A model generated the notes under the pieces. It had not been told where the DNA came from. It did no database searches and saw only the letters and a program-made list of their open reading frames with translations. A DNA stretch of 48,711 bases from Candidatus Zambryskiibacteriota bacterium. GTDB lineage: Bacteria; Patescibacteriota; Minisyncoccia; Phycocordibacterales; WO2-35-19. Within the stretch, counting starts at the first letter, position 1, and the number at the start of each line of letters is the position of its first letter. This document shows, piece after piece, positions 24,748-34,211 of this stretch. The position numbers were made by a program, and so were the translations under genes. The DNA lies in assembly GCA_016932555.1 (NCBI GenBank), contig JAFGCQ010000022.1:1-48711 (forward strand). Reading direction: 5' to 3'.

Positions 24748-25727
24748 TTATTGAGAGCTTCAATACCCGGCAGAGTCTCATCAGCTAAGAATTCAAGCAT
24801 TGCTCCACCGGCCATTGAAATAAAACCATGACCAGCAATGTCACATTCAGTCTCGGGACTAACTGTAGCCAAAGTATCTCCCCCACCAATAATCAAATAG
24901 GCAGAGCTGTCAGCCAACATTCTAGCTAAAGCGTTAGTGCCAGCAATAAAACCTTTTTCGTAATTACCCAACGGGCCATTCCACAAAACTAATCGGGAGG
25001 AGGTTATTTTTTCTTTGAGAATTTCCAGAGTTTCAGCATTAGCATCCAAAGCACAAACATTGCCTACTGGAAAAATTATTTTTGGGTTATTTGAGAGTTC
25101 ATCAAGTTTTACTTGCATTTCTGAGTCTTTTTTGGCTCTGCTGTGCAGACCGCCGCCTATAAAAATATCATCAGCTTTGTTTAAAAATTTTTCTACCAAA
25201 GGTAGTTTAGTTTCAAATTTGGCACCACCAAAAATCACTAAAAACGGGTGTTCTGGCTTAAAAACTTTAGAGAGATTTTCGTATTCTTCCAAAAATCTAA
25301 ATCCGGCGAAATGGGGTAAAAGTTTTGGTAAACCAACAATAGAAGCATGCTCCCTGTGAGAAGCTGGGAAAGCTTCGTTGATATAGATCTCTGCTAAATC
25401 AGCCAGTTTTTTAGCAAAATTTTCGCTGTTTTCCTCCTCTCCTTTGTCTTGTCTTAAGTTTTCTAAAAACTCGACACCTTCTGATAATTCAGGGTACTTA
25501 CTTTTGGCAAATTCAATAACTGGTTGTATAGACTCTCCCTTTCTACCGAAATGGCTAGCAATAATCGGCACTCCACCCTTTTCTTTTATATAACTTATAG
25601 TCGGCAAAGAAGCTTTTATTCTTGCATCGTTTATTATTTTTCTTCTCTCATCTAAAGCGACATTCCAATCCACTCGGACAAACACCCTTGTTCCTGCTTT
25701 TATCTCTGCTTCTTTTATCGATTTCAT
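24744..25727 (-). CDS. pgk: Phosphoglycerate kinase, short form
   Basis: 327 aa, against about 390-415 for typical PGK. It transfers phosphate from 1,3-bisphosphoglycerate to ADP. Recognisable: [95 protein letters not shown] and [12 protein letters not shown]. The shortening falls between SHFGR and the LENLR strand and in the C-domain segment before the WNGP loop. Core substrate residues remain. It begins one base after the antitoxin stop. The glycolytic partner tpiA is upstream beyond the toxin-antitoxin pair. Confidence 0.93.
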   Translation of the reverse strand: MKSIKEAEIKAGTRVFVRVDWNVALDERRKIINDARIKASLPTISYIKEKGGVPIIASHFGRKGESIQPVIEFAKSKYPELSEGVEFLENLRQDKGEEENSENFAKKLADLAEIYINEAFPASHREHASIVGLPKLLPHFAGFRFLEEYENLSKVFKPEHPFLVIFGGAKFETKLPLVEKFLNKADDIFIGGGLHSRAKKDSEMQVKLDELSNNPKIIFPVGNVCALDANAETLEILKEKITSSRLVLWNGPLGNYEKGFIAGTNALARMLADSSAYLIIGGGDTLATVSPETECDIAGHGFISMAGGAMLEFLADETLPGIEALNN

Positions 25728-26036
25728 TTATTTTACGGTTACCGTTAAGCCTAAACCAGAAACTACTTTTTTAAGAAAACCTAAAGTTGGATTGGATCTA
25801 CCAGATTCAAAACGGGCTAAGGCCGATTGTTTAACCCCAATTTTTTCAGCTAATTCCCTTTGTGACATTTTCTTTTTAGCTCTAGCTTTTATAATCGCTT
25901 TCAATATTTCAAACTCAAAAGCTGAAGCCTTATGGAGCTTCCTGTATTCTGGGTCTTTCATCCATTTTGCTCTTATTTTAGAAAAAGGCATCATTTGATA
26001 CCCAAGTTCCTTGTCTTTTTTTGTTAATTTTTTCAT
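25728..26036 (-). CDS. XRE-family antitoxin (HigA-like)
   Basis: 102 aa with a C-terminal helix-turn-helix: MSQRELAEKIGVKQSALARFESGRSNPTLGFLKKVVSGLG. The N-terminal half is basic and helical (KWMKDPEYRKLHKASAFEFE). With the upstream toxin gene it forms a toxin-first module, the order typical of higBA. TATCAT ends seven bases before the ATG, so the antitoxin also has its own leaderless promoter, which overlaps the palindromic operator at 26047-26062. Confidence 0.9.
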   Translation of the reverse strand: MKKLTKKDKELGYQMMPFSKIRAKWMKDPEYRKLHKASAFEFEILKAIIKARAKKKMSQRELAEKIGVKQSALARFESGRSNPTLGFLKKVVSGLGLTVTVK

Positions 26037-26046
26037 ACTATATATG

Positions 26047-26062
26047 ATAACATATATGTTAT
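26047..26062. promoter_or_regulatory. Palindromic operator of the toxin-antitoxin pair
   Basis: ATAACATATATGTTAT is a perfect 16-base palindrome in the 25-base gap between the toxin stop and antitoxin start, just upstream of the antitoxin -10 box. Likely binding site for the HTH antitoxin. Confidence 0.5.
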
Positions 26063-26373
26063 TAATGTTTCAACCATTTCAAACGATTTCTGGCAGTATT
26101 CAAATCTTTTAAAACAAGCTTTTGGGACTTTTTTCCTATTATATGAAGCAAAGCAATCTTATTTTCATGAAAAGTGTAAAATATTCTGATATTTTTAGAA
26201 CTTTTTATTCTTAATTCGTAAAGATCTTTTTCAATTTTTCTGCTAAAAGGCATTTCTATTTTGTATTCTTTAATTTCAAGCATTTCGATCGCATAATCAA
26301 CCTTATCTCTTTCCTCTCTAGACAAAGAATCAATAAATTTATCTATATTTTTGTGGATAGAAAAAGAGTTCAT
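26062..26373 (-). CDS. RelE/ParE-superfamily toxin (HigB-like)
   Basis: 103 aa. IDKFIDSLSREERDKVDYAIEMLE helices, LYELRIKSSKNIRIFYTF beta core with conserved Arg, and the IALLHIIGKKSQKL strand with the basic KK pair typical of the Gp49/HigB group. Predicted mRNA-cleaving ribosome-dependent toxin neutralised by the next gene. It lies between tpiA and pgk, all on the same strand. TATATT ends five bases before the ATG. Confidence 0.87.
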   Translation of the reverse strand: MNSFSIHKNIDKFIDSLSREERDKVDYAIEMLEIKEYKIEMPFSRKIEKDLYELRIKSSKNIRIFYTFHENKIALLHIIGKKSQKLVLKDLNTARNRLKWLKH

Positions 26374-26450
26374 TTTTTAATATAAGAATCTAATTCATTT
26401 GTTAGATTAAAAACCAAATTTTTAATATTTGAATCATAAATTTATTTAAT

Positions 26451-27218
26451 TTATCTCTTCAAATCCATGTTTTTTAGAATATTTGGAAATTGGTCGGTGA
26501 GAGAGGCATGACCAACCAATAAGCCATCCACAGCGCCGTATTCCATAATCTCGGCAGCATTCTCCGCTTCAACTGAGCCACCATAAATTATTCTCACGCT
26601 GTCAGCAATTTCTCTACCAAACAAGTCAGTTATTATTTTTTTAATAAATAAAACCGTCTCGTGAATATCAGTCGGTGTCATAGCTTCTTTGTAAGATTTG
26701 CCGATAGACCAAATCGGCTCATAAGCAATGGTTATGCCTATCAAATATTTTTTGGGTAAATCAGATAAACATTCTTTAATTTGCTTTTTCAAAAAAGCTA
26801 AATGCTCACCTTCTTTGCTTCTTTCGAGCTCGCCAATACATAAAATCGGCTTTAATTCGCTATCAAAAGCGATTTTTAGCTTTTGGCTTATGATTTCATT
26901 ATCTTCACCCATAGCTCGTCTTTCAGAATGACCGATGACGACAAACTCGGCGCCTATATTTTTTATCATTTCCGCACTTACTTCACCCGTAAAAGCTCTT
27001 CCTATCTCACTAGCTAAGTTTTGGGCACCAAAAAACAAATTTTTTGGATGTTGGAGTTTCAAAAGAAGCGCCAGATAAACAAAAGGCGGACAAATTCCCA
27101 CCTCAATATTTTTGAACTTTTTAGCTGAATCTCTGGCAGTATTAAAGATTTTCTTGGCTTCCTCTAGAGAGCCAGGATTCATCTTCCAATTGGCGATAAC
27201 TAAATTGCGTTTTTTCAT
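26451..27218 (-). CDS. tpiA: Triosephosphate isomerase
   Basis: 255 aa, normal length. It interconverts dihydroxyacetone phosphate and glyceraldehyde 3-phosphate. Active-site residues: NWKMNP (Lys), VIGHSERR (His) and IAYEPIWSIG (Glu); phosphate loop YGGSVEAENA and LLVGHASL. On the minus strand TATAAT, inside the palindrome GGGTATAATACCC, ends seven bases before the ATG: a leaderless start whose promoter overlaps the end of the preceding pilus gene region. Confidence 0.97.
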   Translation of the reverse strand: MKKRNLVIANWKMNPGSLEEAKKIFNTARDSAKKFKNIEVGICPPFVYLALLLKLQHPKNLFFGAQNLASEIGRAFTGEVSAEMIKNIGAEFVVIGHSERRAMGEDNEIISQKLKIAFDSELKPILCIGELERSKEGEHLAFLKKQIKECLSDLPKKYLIGITIAYEPIWSIGKSYKEAMTPTDIHETVLFIKKIITDLFGREIADSVRIIYGGSVEAENAAEIMEYGAVDGLLVGHASLTDQFPNILKNMDLKR

Positions 27219-27233
27219 ATAGGGTATTATACC
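27219..27233 (-). promoter_or_regulatory. Leaderless promoter of tpiA
   Basis: GGGTATAATACCC is a 13-base palindrome containing a perfect -10 hexamer, seven bases from the ATG. It occupies the entire gap between the PilX-like stop codon and tpiA. Confidence 0.55.
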
Positions 27234-28727
27234 CTAAATTTCCTCCCAGGAAAGAATCTCATACTGGTCAGAAGTTCTGGGGAAAGACGGCGGTGGACCG
27301 TAAAGTAAGTTGGCATCATAATTTATATTTCTGATCTGATAACCAGTCCCATTAGTATAAGCAAAACCATAACGATTATTGGTAGCAATCATGCCGTAAA
27401 GAGTAATAGAATTTCTTATATCATAAGGAGCACAGAAACTTGAATAATAATATCTGCCCACCCTACCATTTTGAGAAACTAAAGCCGCATCAATTCTTAA
27501 ATCATTTTCTGATATAAGCCCCACATTTAAATTACCTTGAGAAATTAAGGCGATTACATCACTGCCGTCATAATTAGTGTATAGTAAATCATTATTTACA
27601 ATAATCTGAGGCCGATTAGCTGGATTATCTGGGAATCGACCCGCAGCAATAGTTACTCTGGCAGTATTTATAATTCCCTCTATCCAAACATTATCCTCTA
27701 CAAATATTAAACCATTATCTGGAATGACAAAATTACCTATAAAAGTTTTATTCTGGATGCTCCAAGTACTCCAACCGCTCTGTCCCAATGTATCAAAACA
27801 CCACAATGATGGATTAGCTTGAGAAGTTACTTTGTAAACATCAAAAGTATCATCATTATTTAATATAATTTGATACCCCTGAGAACCAGAAGGAGCAAAA
27901 TACTCACCTTCGGATTGAGCATTAGTTTTTATAGTTGCTAAATTATTAGTTAAGCCTACAAAATCTATAGCCGGTACTGGGAATTTTCTACCAACCTCAA
28001 AAACATCAGACCGAGAAGTTATTTCATTTGGTGGTGCTTCTAATGGACGAAAGGTGTCATCCACTCCAGAACCAGGCGGTGGATTAACATGAGTATGAAC
28101 GGCAAATTCATTGTCTCCAGTATGATCTGGATCATCGCAAACAGAAAGAGCACTAGTTACTATGTTATGAGCCAAACCGTCAAAACGAACACCTTGATTT
28201 GAGTGGATAGGACCAAAAACTTCGGTACCTTCACCAAAGCGCATATTATCACTACCAGCAACTACTGCGTATTTCGCCAATGAAGGTATAGCCATTTCCA
28301 CTCTAATAACTCTCTCAATTGGAGATCCAACAACTTTACCGGTTGATTCAATACACAATTTGGTAGAACCCATTAACGGTGGAGTTATATCTAAACTAAA
28401 TTCCCCCACAATATTACCGTCTTTATCTAAAACTTGATGCACATAAGGACCGGGGTTTCCTGTTCCGTCCTGAAAATCATCCTTGTCATGAGCCAGATGC
28501 CATCTGTAATAATCTATACCAGATTCTGCTAGTTGAATGGTCATTTCTCTGGTTATAAGCTGTCTATTAGCTTCTATGGTAATCCTAGTCCAGCTCATTA
28601 TACCAGTGATTATAATCAAAGCGATAGCAGTAAAAATAATTATTGGTATAAGCAAACCACCATTTTGCCTTTGGAATTTGACCTGCTTGTGCAGGTAGGA
28701 ATTTGAAAATTGAAAATTAATTTTCAT
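27234..28727 (-). CDS. PilX-like pilus assembly protein
   Basis: 497 aa. A short basic N-terminus is followed by one strongly hydrophobic helix (LLIPIIIFTAIALIIITGIMS, about 24-45) and ANRQLITREMTIQLAESGIDYYRWHL, the pattern of PilX/minor pseudopilins that lack a standard prepilin cleavage glycine-phenylalanine. The large C-terminal part is beta-rich with repeated asparagine/glycine turns. Residues about 9-15 (SYLHKQV) are encoded by a short palindrome (28681-28698) that seems inserted in frame near the N-terminus. Overlaps the preceding prepilin gene by four bases. Last gene of the pilus operon. Confidence 0.78.
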   Translation of the reverse strand: MKINFQFSNSYLHKQVKFQRQNGGLLIPIIIFTAIALIIITGIMSWTRITIEANRQLITREMTIQLAESGIDYYRWHLAHDKDDFQDGTGNPGPYVHQVLDKDGNIVGEFSLDITPPLMGSTKLCIESTGKVVGSPIERVIRVEMAIPSLAKYAVVAGSDNMRFGEGTEVFGPIHSNQGVRFDGLAHNIVTSALSVCDDPDHTGDNEFAVHTHVNPPPGSGVDDTFRPLEAPPNEITSRSDVFEVGRKFPVPAIDFVGLTNNLATIKTNAQSEGEYFAPSGSQGYQIILNNDDTFDVYKVTSQANPSLWCFDTLGQSGWSTWSIQNKTFIGNFVIPDNGLIFVEDNVWIEGIINTARVTIAAGRFPDNPANRPQIIVNNDLLYTNYDGSDVIALISQGNLNVGLISENDLRIDAALVSQNGRVGRYYYSSFCAPYDIRNSITLYGMIATNNRYGFAYTNGTGYQIRNINYDANLLYGPPPSFPRTSDQYEILSWEEI

Positions 28728-29332
28728 AGATTATCTTTTAGATTACGTAAAAATACTTGACTTCGAACAATTAAAGGATCTTGTCTGTCTGGATTTTTAT
28801 TTAAATTAAGAGTTATGCGGATCAATCTCACTTGAGTTGTAGCAACTGGTTGTATAAGCGGTGTGCTAGTACCAGTATAACTTGAATCAAAATAATCAAA
28901 TACTGGAACAGCTCCGTTATCGATATTTTTAATTAAAGTATAAGTTTCCTCACTATCGAAATGGTAAGACAATGGTATCCCTGATGGTTTAATGATTCCT
29001 TTTTTTAAAGTAGTGCCATCCAAAAAATATCTGACTCTTTCTTTATAATTATCATCATCAATATTAGAAAAAAAGATTACAGAATTATCTTCAGCTGAAG
29101 CAATAGGATAAGCGCCTAAACTTGAGGGGGAAGCTTTTCTTAATTCAGCGACCATGACTTTAAGAACCCTTCTAGCATCATTTTGAGCATTAAGAGTATT
29201 CTGAGCAAATAAATTAAAGGAAAAAATACTCTGACCGAAATTAAAAACCGCGATAAATATAATACAGGCAATGCCTATGACTATTATTGTTTCTGTTAGA
29301 GTAAAACCCTTGTTTTTTGAATTAAAACTCAT
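28724..29332 (-). CDS. Prepilin-type protein (PilW/GspJ-like)
   Basis: 202 aa. Classical prepilin peptidase site KNKGFTLTETIIVIGIACII at residues 7-26: cleavage after Gly, mature N-terminal Phe and Glu5. The conserved first helix continues into QNTLNAQNDARRVLKVMVAELRKASP, typical of PilW and GspJ. Probably a minor pilin at the filament tip. One base separates it from the large prepilin upstream. Confidence 0.88.
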   Translation of the reverse strand: MSFNSKNKGFTLTETIIVIGIACIIFIAVFNFGQSIFSFNLFAQNTLNAQNDARRVLKVMVAELRKASPSSLGAYPIASAEDNSVIFFSNIDDDNYKERVRYFLDGTTLKKGIIKPSGIPLSYHFDSEETYTLIKNIDNGAVPVFDYFDSSYTGTSTPLIQPVATTQVRLIRITLNLNKNPDRQDPLIVRSQVFLRNLKDNL

Positions 29333-29333
29333 A

Positions 29334-31142
29334 TTAATTCGGTAACATATTAGTTTCTATACTCTTCCATTCTTCATTAGTTATAATATTAACTTCAAAA
29401 GTTTTAGTTTGGTAACCTGTTCTTTCTAAAAGAAGATCGTGATTCCCTTCAATAAGATTGATAAATAAAGCCTGACCAGGCGGTACGCATCCTGAAGTGT
29501 AAGTTACAGCCACGTCAGCAATATTGGGAGTTTTATTAGTAACTAAAGTACTTAAATATATTTTATATCTATAATATCTGTCACCATCGTGAACAGAGTT
29601 TATATTATTGTTTGAAGTTGTATAATAAGTCCCTGTCGTGCCATCAGGTCCAAGATATTGCCAAGTGGTAGTAGCTGTATTTTCCAAAGCAGTAGCAAAC
29701 TGGAACCTTACGCTATCTACTCCAGATTGCGGTGGTTGAGATGTTGGATTCCAAATAATATTAGTAAAATTAGAAGAGGTGCCAGTATCAAAAATGGAAG
29801 AAGAAAGCACACCAGACAAAACATAGCTTCCTAAAATTTTTTTCAACTTCAATTCTCCAGTTGGAGAAAAAGCGTCTATATTACCGTCATCGTCCCAATA
29901 TTTAGTAGGATCTGAAAAATCGGTTTGGCCTGAACCGCCTGACCAATCAGTTTGCTCCATATAACCTCGGCCAGTAGTTCTTGTGTCAATCTTGCTACCC
30001 TGATCAAGAGTAAGTTTTACCCCCGAAAGCGGTAGTGAAGTAGTCCCATCAGTTACAGTTACTAAAAGAGTGTTTGGTGTACCAGTAGAAATTATTATAT
30101 CTACATCTTGAACAGAATCCGGTAGAATAGAAAAGGGCGAAGCGGGATTGGTACCAGCTAAATATAAGCCCCCAACAATTTTAAAATTAAAAGTATCCCA
30201 TTCTATATTATTCAAAACTTTAGACCCGGAAGCACCGGTTGTATAATTACCTTCAAATTTTAAAATATCGGGGCTAGTACCAATAAGTTTAGAGCCAGCA
30301 ATATTAAACTCTATATTAGAAACAGGGATACACTGTAAATTCCTTGAATAAACATTTATTGTGCTGACTTTATCTATAATAAATGAAATTGAAGTGAGTT
30401 GACCTTGTAAAACTGTAGCATCTGGTTTAATAGGATTGGGATTTGCTACTGTAGAAGGATAAGTCCTGTCAGTAGTAAACCCTGGTTTAGTAGCAATAAT
30501 CCTATAAGCGTTTAAATCAGGTGGCACATCGACAATTATCAAAAAGCCGTTGTTATTAGTAGTATCATTTATGTTTATCCCCAAACTTGTATTTTCTACC
30601 TGAATCTGAGCCTGGGGCACTGGATTACCATTGGCGTCAAAAACTTTTATAAGCAAGGCTCCATTGTTTGAGGCCGTCTCTAAATTTTTGGGAGAAACAT
30701 TAGAAACTGCCGAAAAAGACAAAGAATTTTTGCAGTTAATGCAATTTACAGAAATTTGCACCATTTTATAATCAGCTGGGGAAAGATCATCAGGTACGCC
30801 GCCAATTGTTCCATCAAAAGGATCATCTATATTTCGAATTGTTCTATTTACAATAAATTCTCGACCATCACTTACTATAGTAGAGGTAGCTAATAAAACT
30901 CCGTCTGGAATACTGCCTTGAATACCAACATCGGCATAAGAAAGATTACGAACTAATTCAAATTCACTATTTACCAGATTTATAGCCGCTAGTTTGTCCC
31001 TTGAAGCCGACATAAGAGAAGTCACTGCAGTAAAGCCTTGGAAAATAGCTCCTGCCACTATCGCAAAAATGCAAGCCGCTACAATAACTTCAACTAATGT
31101 AAATCCTCTATTATTTTTTAATTTCAAATTTCTAATTTTCAT
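29334..31142 (-). CDS. Large prepilin with carboxypeptidase-regulatory-like domains
   Basis: 602 aa. Prepilin site NRGFTLVEVIVAACIFAIVA (residues 12-31) with the mature Phe and Glu5. After a GspI/PilV-like head come two repeats with the form of a carboxypeptidase regulatory (beta-sandwich) domain: LLIKVFDANGNPVPQAQIQV near residue 165 and LLVTVTDGTTSLPLSGVKLT near 360, and a late LFINLIEGNHDLLLERTGYQT segment. At this size it probably projects from the pilus tip as an adhesin-like minor pilin; binding target unknown. It is located between the platform protein and the smaller prepilin. Confidence 0.85.
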   Translation of the reverse strand: MKIRNLKLKNNRGFTLVEVIVAACIFAIVAGAIFQGFTAVTSLMSASRDKLAAINLVNSEFELVRNLSYADVGIQGSIPDGVLLATSTIVSDGREFIVNRTIRNIDDPFDGTIGGVPDDLSPADYKMVQISVNCINCKNSLSFSAVSNVSPKNLETASNNGALLIKVFDANGNPVPQAQIQVENTSLGININDTTNNNGFLIIVDVPPDLNAYRIIATKPGFTTDRTYPSTVANPNPIKPDATVLQGQLTSISFIIDKVSTINVYSRNLQCIPVSNIEFNIAGSKLIGTSPDILKFEGNYTTGASGSKVLNNIEWDTFNFKIVGGLYLAGTNPASPFSILPDSVQDVDIIISTGTPNTLLVTVTDGTTSLPLSGVKLTLDQGSKIDTRTTGRGYMEQTDWSGGSGQTDFSDPTKYWDDDGNIDAFSPTGELKLKKILGSYVLSGVLSSSIFDTGTSSNFTNIIWNPTSQPPQSGVDSVRFQFATALENTATTTWQYLGPDGTTGTYYTTSNNNINSVHDGDRYYRYKIYLSTLVTNKTPNIADVAVTYTSGCVPPGQALFINLIEGNHDLLLERTGYQTKTFEVNIITNEEWKSIETNMLPN

Positions 31143-31153
31143 TTAATTTTCAA

Positions 31154-32368
31154 TTATTGTATCGCATCAACTAAAGAGTAGGTCGGCAACATCATGGCCA
31201 CGGCAAATATACCCACCACAATGCCGATGAGTATCATGAGGAAAGGTTCAATTATAGTTGAAAGATCTTTAGTTTTTTGATCGACCTCACCTTCATAATA
31301 AGTGGCAATATTTTCCAACATCTCTGTCATTTTGCCGGTTTCTTCACCAACAGAAAGCATTTCTCCAACAAAAACAGGGTAAAGACCTTTGTCTGAAGCG
31401 GAAAGAGTAACTGACAAAAGCTCCCCAGTTTCTACTTTTTTGGCTGAATTGGCAAGTAATTTTTTAAAATAATGGTTTTGTAGAACATCGCCAGTTATAT
31501 TTATAGCTGAAACAATATCAACTCCAGATGAAATCAAAGAGGAAAGAGTTCTAGAAGTTCTGGCAGAATTAAGCTCTTTGGTTAAGTTTTTTATAATAGG
31601 AGTATGTAAAGCGATAAAATCAACAAAATTCTTACCTCCTTGAGTTTTAAGAGCAGTTATAGATCCAAAAAATAAAACCACTAAAGCGCTAAAGGTTAAA
31701 ATGATATTCACTCTTAAGAAATCGCTAATAGCAATGATTATCCTAGTAGGTAGTGGTAATTCTATATTAAGCCCTCTGAAAGTTTCGGTTAAAGTCGGCA
31801 CCATATAAATCATAAGAACTATACCAATAATTATCATAAGAGATATAATTATTGCTGGATAGATCATGGCCCCTTTCACTTTTTTAGTTAAAGTATTATT
31901 CTTCTCGAGCTGACTAGCCACAATCAACAAAGATTCTGAAAGTTTACCAGATTCTTCCCCAGCTTTAACCATGGAAACAAAAAGTCCAGAAAATATGTTT
32001 GGATAATTTTCTAAAGATTTAGAAAGAGTCTGCCCACTATTAACTGAAGAGTTTAATTTTTCCAAAATAGTAGTCATTTTTTTGTTTTTTGACTGCTTTA
32101 TCAAAACTGATAAAGCTCTGGAAATTGAAAGCCCAGCATCTATCATTACTGACAGATTTTTTGCGAAAGTAATTATCTCCTGGGTTTTAACTCTTGAACC
32201 AAACGAAAAACTAAAAGATGATTTCTTTTTGTTTTTGGCTTTTTCAGCCGAGACTATAACTGCTCCTTCAGATCGCAAGGTTTTGTATAATTCGGCTTTA
32301 TTGGCAAACTCTTTAGTTTCTTCTTTTTCTTCTCCATCTTTTATGAATTTGTATTTATAAAGTGACAT
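31154..32368 (-). CDS. pilC: Type II secretion F family inner-membrane platform protein
   Basis: 404 aa with two GspF domains (TQEIITFAKNLSVMIDAGLS at about 60 and FIALHTPIIKNLTKELNSARTSRTL at about 250), each ending in a helix pair; three membrane helices with the last in MILIGIVVGIFAVAMMLPTYSLV. It is the membrane platform that couples the assembly ATPase to pilus growth. It begins one base after the pilB stop. Confidence 0.95.
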   Translation of the reverse strand: MSLYKYKFIKDGEEKEETKEFANKAELYKTLRSEGAVIVSAEKAKNKKKSSFSFSFGSRVKTQEIITFAKNLSVMIDAGLSISRALSVLIKQSKNKKMTTILEKLNSSVNSGQTLSKSLENYPNIFSGLFVSMVKAGEESGKLSESLLIVASQLEKNNTLTKKVKGAMIYPAIIISLMIIIGIVLMIYMVPTLTETFRGLNIELPLPTRIIIAISDFLRVNIILTFSALVVLFFGSITALKTQGGKNFVDFIALHTPIIKNLTKELNSARTSRTLSSLISSGVDIVSAINITGDVLQNHYFKKLLANSAKKVETGELLSVTLSASDKGLYPVFVGEMLSVGEETGKMTEMLENIATYYEGEVDQKTKDLSTIIEPFLMILIGIVVGIFAVAMMLPTYSLVDAIQ

Positions 32369-32369
32369 T

Positions 32370-34121
32370 TTATTCCGAAATTACTCTTAATACCTCCTCA
32401 ATAGTGGTCAAACCTTGAGCAGCTTTGAAAATACCATCTTCGATCATAGTGAGCATGCCTTCTTTTTCAGCTTGCAATTCAATATCTTCGGTAGTTCCCC
32501 CTTTAATAATCGAATCTTTGATAGCAGACGAAACGTTAAGTACTTCGTAAATGCCAATTCTACCCTTAAAAGCCTCTTCTCCAGCTTCTTTTTTAGGTCT
32601 ATGAAAAGGAATTTCAACCCAAGTAGCGTTTTCTTTGACAATCTTTTCTTTGCGCAAAAATTCTAAAACCTTATCCAGATTTACCGCTTTAGAGATTGAA
32701 TCGACTTCTGATTTTGAGAGATAGTATTCTTCAGTCTTGCTGGAAAGTTTTCTAACTAAACGCTGGCCGATAATTGCATCAATAGTAGAAATCAGAAGAA
32801 ATGGCTCAACTTTCATATCAATAAGACGTGGGACGGCACCGGCCGCCGAGTTGGTGTGTAGAGTAGAAAGTACTAGATGACCGGTCAGTGAAGCGTTAAT
32901 TGCCAAAGAAGCAGTTTCGTTGTCTCTAATTTCACCAACCATTATAATATTGGGATCTTGACGCACTAAAGTCCTCAAGCCTGAGGCAAAAGTTAAGCCA
33001 ATCTCGGGCTTGACTTGGGTTTGGTTTATTCTTTTAATCTGATATTCAATCGGGTCCTCAATAGTTGAAATATTGACATCAGGAGTATTTAAAATATCAA
33101 GCATAGTATAAAGAGTAGTAGATTTACCGCTACCGGTCGGACCGGTTGTTAAAATCAGGCCAGTAGTACGTTGAAGAGATTTATGCAGAAGCTCTAGGCC
33201 TTCTCCATGGAAACCTAAAGATTCTAAAGTAAAACCAGAAACTGATTCACGCAATAATCTCATTACAATTTTTTCTCCATAATAAACCGGTAGAGTTGAA
33301 ACGCGGAAGGAAACTTTTTCGCCATTTAAATCAATTTTGAATCTACCATCCTGGGGCAGTCTTTTTTCATCGAGCTTTAAACTAGAAAGAACCTTAATCC
33401 TAGCTACCAGAGAATAACCGATATGCTTGGGTAGAATCATGGCATCGTTTAAGATGCCGTCAATTCTATAGCGTACTAGAATTTGATCTTCCATCGGCTC
33501 TATATGGATATCAGAAGCATTTTGGATAATCGCGTGTTTCAAAAGCGTATCAACAATGCGCACCACTGGAAGTTCTTCAGCCAATTTTTTAAGATCGCCA
33601 GGCGAAGCTTCTTCAGCCGGCATTTTTTCAGAAATAGTTTTTATAACATCTGATTCATTTTTTATAATGTCGCCAAATTCATCTTTTAGATTTTTTTGAT
33701 ATTGTAAAAGTGCACTGCGCATTGATTCAGAATCGGTCAGTCGGGGTAAAATTTTAAGACCAACTTTCTTTTTGATAGAATTTAAAGCCTGCAAATCATC
33801 AGTATCAAGCATAGCTACTTCTAGAGAATCCTCCTTTTTGCTAAAAGCCACTACATTATGCTTTCTAGCGATAGGTTCAGGAATAAGGTTTAAAATATCA
33901 CGGTTTAAAGTCTGACCCTTGAGATTTATAAAAGGAATGCCTAAAATATAAGCCTGTACTCGACGTAAATCGTCATCAGAAAACTTACCTTTAGCGACTA
34001 AAATATCGCTTATTGGTTTCTTTTTAGTTTTCGATTCCTTTTCAACCTCTTCTATCTCCGATTTAGAAATCAAACCCGCATCAATGACAAAATCTTTTAT
34101 TTGTGAATCTTCGACATGCAT
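32370..34121 (-). CDS. pilB: Type IV pilus assembly ATPase PilB/GspE
   Basis: 583 aa. N-terminal MshEN/T2SSE_N domain (LRRVQAYILGIPFINLKGQTL), then the ATPase: ASDIHIEP, Asp box (ISTIEDPIEYQ), Walker A TGPTGSGKSTTLY, Walker B IIMVGEIRDNETA and His box LSTLHTN. The usual tetracysteine zinc loop of PilB/GspE before the C-terminus is replaced by RKLSSKTEEYYLSKSEVDS, with no cysteines. First gene of the operon pilB-pilC-prepilins-pilX. No PilT retraction ATPase gene is visible in the window. Confidence 0.96.
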   Translation of the reverse strand: MHVEDSQIKDFVIDAGLISKSEIEEVEKESKTKKKPISDILVAKGKFSDDDLRRVQAYILGIPFINLKGQTLNRDILNLIPEPIARKHNVVAFSKKEDSLEVAMLDTDDLQALNSIKKKVGLKILPRLTDSESMRSALLQYQKNLKDEFGDIIKNESDVIKTISEKMPAEEASPGDLKKLAEELPVVRIVDTLLKHAIIQNASDIHIEPMEDQILVRYRIDGILNDAMILPKHIGYSLVARIKVLSSLKLDEKRLPQDGRFKIDLNGEKVSFRVSTLPVYYGEKIVMRLLRESVSGFTLESLGFHGEGLELLHKSLQRTTGLILTTGPTGSGKSTTLYTMLDILNTPDVNISTIEDPIEYQIKRINQTQVKPEIGLTFASGLRTLVRQDPNIIMVGEIRDNETASLAINASLTGHLVLSTLHTNSAAGAVPRLIDMKVEPFLLISTIDAIIGQRLVRKLSSKTEEYYLSKSEVDSISKAVNLDKVLEFLRKEKIVKENATWVEIPFHRPKKEAGEEAFKGRIGIYEVLNVSSAIKDSIIKGGTTEDIELQAEKEGMLTMIEDGIFKAAQGLTTIEEVLRVISE

Positions 34122-34211
34122 ATTAAGAATTAATTATATCAAAAATAAAAATTCTCTATAAGAAAATATGAGGATAAAAAATAAAATCCCGTCTAAGCAG
34201 GATTTTATTTT

